From NCBI GenBank assembly GCA_001804205.1, contig MHFM01000003.1, positions 1 through 13,489 of the forward strand: a stretch of DNA of 13,489 nucleotides, written 5' to 3'. The notes beneath the pieces are model-generated. The model made no database searches. It was not told the origin of the DNA and saw only the letters and a list, made by a program, of their open reading frames with translations. Source of the DNA: Omnitrophica bacterium RIFCSPLOWO2_01_FULL_45_10b (GTDB lineage: Bacteria > Omnitrophota > Omnitrophia > Omnitrophales > Danuiimicrobiaceae). This document shows, in pieces, positions 12,636-13,489 of the stretch (position 1 is its first letter; the number at the start of each line of letters is the position of its first letter). A program made the position numbers and the translations under genes.

Positions 12636-13277
12636 GTGAGTTCACCACTTTATCTGAAGCAGATGGAAATAGGGCCCATGCAGAATTTTGTTTATCTCGT
12701 GGGGGATCAAAATACACGCGAAGCTTTGGTCGTCGATCCTGCTTGGGATGTAGACACTATCTTAGGCCATGCCACCAAAGAGGGGTTTAAGGTAAAAGGA
12801 GCTCTTATTACGCACACGCATTTTGATCATGTGAACGGGCTTGAGGAGCTGCTTAAAAAAACGGATGGAATCGTTTACATTCATAAAAATGAGGCTGAAT
12901 TTTTGAAGGGGATGAAAGGAAATATCCGGAAAATAGAAGGTGGTGATCAAATTAAAATTGGGCAAGTTGAAATCAAGTTTCTCCACACCCCCGGCCATAC
13001 GCCTGGCTCGCAATGTTTTTTAGTAGGAAAAAATTTGATTTCAGGCGATACTTTATTTATTAATGCCTGCGGCCGATGCGACCTCCCGGGCGGAGATGCC
13101 GAAGAAATGTACCGAAGCCTCAGCAAGCTGGCAAGCCTTGATGAAACTACCATGCTTTATCCGGGGCATAATTATGCCGACGAACCAACTTCAACCATTG
13201 CCAATGAGAAGCGGTTTAATCCTTATCTGCAAACAACAAGCCTTGATGATTTTCTAAAGTACAGGATGGGTTATTAA
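12636..13277 (+). CDS. Metallo-beta-lactamase-fold hydrolase (glyoxalase II / persulfide dioxygenase-like)
   Basis: 213 aa from GTG 12636. Family alignment (LKQMEIGPMQNFVYLVGD near the N-terminus) supports this start, and ATG 12663 is a shorter alternative. Metal ligands are complete: H60-T-H62-F-D64-H65, H121 in HTPGHTPGS, D138 in SGDTLF and H178 in YPGHNYADEPTST. The stretch GRCDLPGGDAEEMYRSL is typical of the glyoxalase II/ETHE1-like branch, usually GRTDFPGGD. The enzyme is probably a soluble thioester or persulfide-processing hydrolase with one or two metal ions; the substrate cannot be read. The Cys in place of Thr (C148) is a mild oddity. Single gene, divergent from thyA. Confidence 0.85.
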   Translation: MSSPLYLKQMEIGPMQNFVYLVGDQNTREALVVDPAWDVDTILGHATKEGFKVKGALITHTHFDHVNGLEELLKKTDGIVYIHKNEAEFLKGMKGNIRKIEGGDQIKIGQVEIKFLHTPGHTPGSQCFLVGKNLISGDTLFINACGRCDLPGGDAEEMYRSLSKLASLDETTMLYPGHNYADEPTSTIANEKRFNPYLQTTSLDDFLKYRMGY

Positions 13278-13292
13278 ATGCCACTAGTAAAA

Positions 13293-13385
13293 CCGTCATT
13301 GCGAGCCTCAAAGAGGCGAAGCAATCTCGGTTCAGAGATTACTTCGTCCCCGCCAAAGAACTGTGGCGGGTCCTCGTAATGACGG
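13293..13385. repeat. Composite palindromic element (GTCATTGCGAG type), MITE-like
   Basis: The outer arms CCGTCATTGCGAG (13293-13305) and CTCGTAATGACGG (13373-13385) match with one mismatch. Inside are two further hairpins: CGAAGCAATCTC / GAGATTACTTCG (about 13316-13327 / 13335-13346, one mismatch) and CCCGCCA / TGGCGGG (13349-13355 / 13364-13370, perfect). The element occupies nearly the whole 121-base gap before the next gene. Similar sequences are widespread in uncultivated bacteria (recollection). No coding capacity. Confidence 0.85.
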
Positions 13386-13398
13386 AAAGGTGCTATTA

Positions 13399-13489
13399 AT
13401 GGAAATTAAACGGCAATTTGTGAATTTCAGATTTTTCAAGATGCTTCCCGAATGGCGCAGGCTTTCTGAAGCCGAAAAAAATAAGGGAC
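13399..13489 (+). CDS. Chlorite dismutase/HemQ-family protein, 5' fragment
   Basis: ATG 13399 with AAAGG about nine bases upstream; 30 codons before the window ends. The visible N-terminus has QFVNFRFFKMLPEWRRLSEA, which fits the chlorite dismutase-like family start (a Y/FVNFxFYKVDPxWRRL-type motif). Members are heme-binding enzymes; many, as HemQ, finish heme synthesis from coproheme. The heme-binding histidine and the remainder lie outside the window, so the subfamily cannot be told. Confidence 0.6.
   Translation, partial: MEIKRQFVNFRFFKMLPEWRRLSEAEKNKG

Noticed and set aside
1..13489. CRISPR array, tRNA, rRNA or riboswitch
   Set aside because: No regularly spaced direct repeats, cloverleaf or rRNA-like stretch was seen on either strand. 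The leaders are too short for a riboswitch except at repeat-filled gaps.

Overview
The window reads as a chromosomal fragment of an uncultivated bacterium. The best guess is Candidatus Omnitrophota (former OP3) or a close relative. This is an inference from a giant protein strewn with short RAELR-type peptide motifs, a TIGR04073-like exosortase-associated protein, a split transketolase, and several palindromic repeat families common in such genomes. No marker gene is present that would settle the taxonomy.

Layout. (1) Positions 2-4150 (+) hold one very long reading frame, open at the left edge, with eight copies of a 15-bp unit encoding R-[ASTA]-E-[LV]-R. Some copies neatly bracket inserts: a heptad-type inverted repeat, a GC-rich hairpin, and a segment that carries two small membrane-protein ORFs on the opposite strand (1797-2091). 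(2) After a strong bidirectional hairpin (4183-4217) comes a second, clearly related pair of tiny membrane-protein genes on the minus strand (4241-4541). These diverge from an MqnA/MqnD-family gene (4640-5467). (3) A PilZ gene (-), a secreted TIGR04073-like protein (+) and an M24 aminopeptidase (-) follow, separated by repeat elements. (4) A plus-strand operon holds an FAD/NAD(P) reductase, a Rieske ferredoxin and both halves of a split transketolase (7951-10788). (5) It converges on a minus-strand thymidylate operon, thyA-folA-DUF2721 (10785-12533). (6) Divergent from thyA is a metallo-beta-lactamase-fold hydrolase (12636-13277), then a composite palindromic element (13293-13385) and the first 30 codons of a chlorite dismutase/HemQ-like gene cut by the right edge.

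How the genes work together. ThyA and DHFR form the classic dTMP/folate cycle. The two transketolase subunits build one enzyme of the non-oxidative pentose phosphate pathway. The reductase and Rieske ferredoxin look like a short electron chain from NAD(P)H whose terminal acceptor is not in the window. Several genes have sigma70-like -10 boxes only 5-11 bases from the start codon and no Shine-Dalgarno sequence, which suggests leaderless mRNAs. Genes inside operons do carry Shine-Dalgarno sequences.

The most unusual content is the duplicated two-gene small membrane-protein cassette, one copy lying antisense inside the giant ORF, and the RAELR-coding unit that borders in-frame insertions. All family assignments come from reading motifs; no database search was run.
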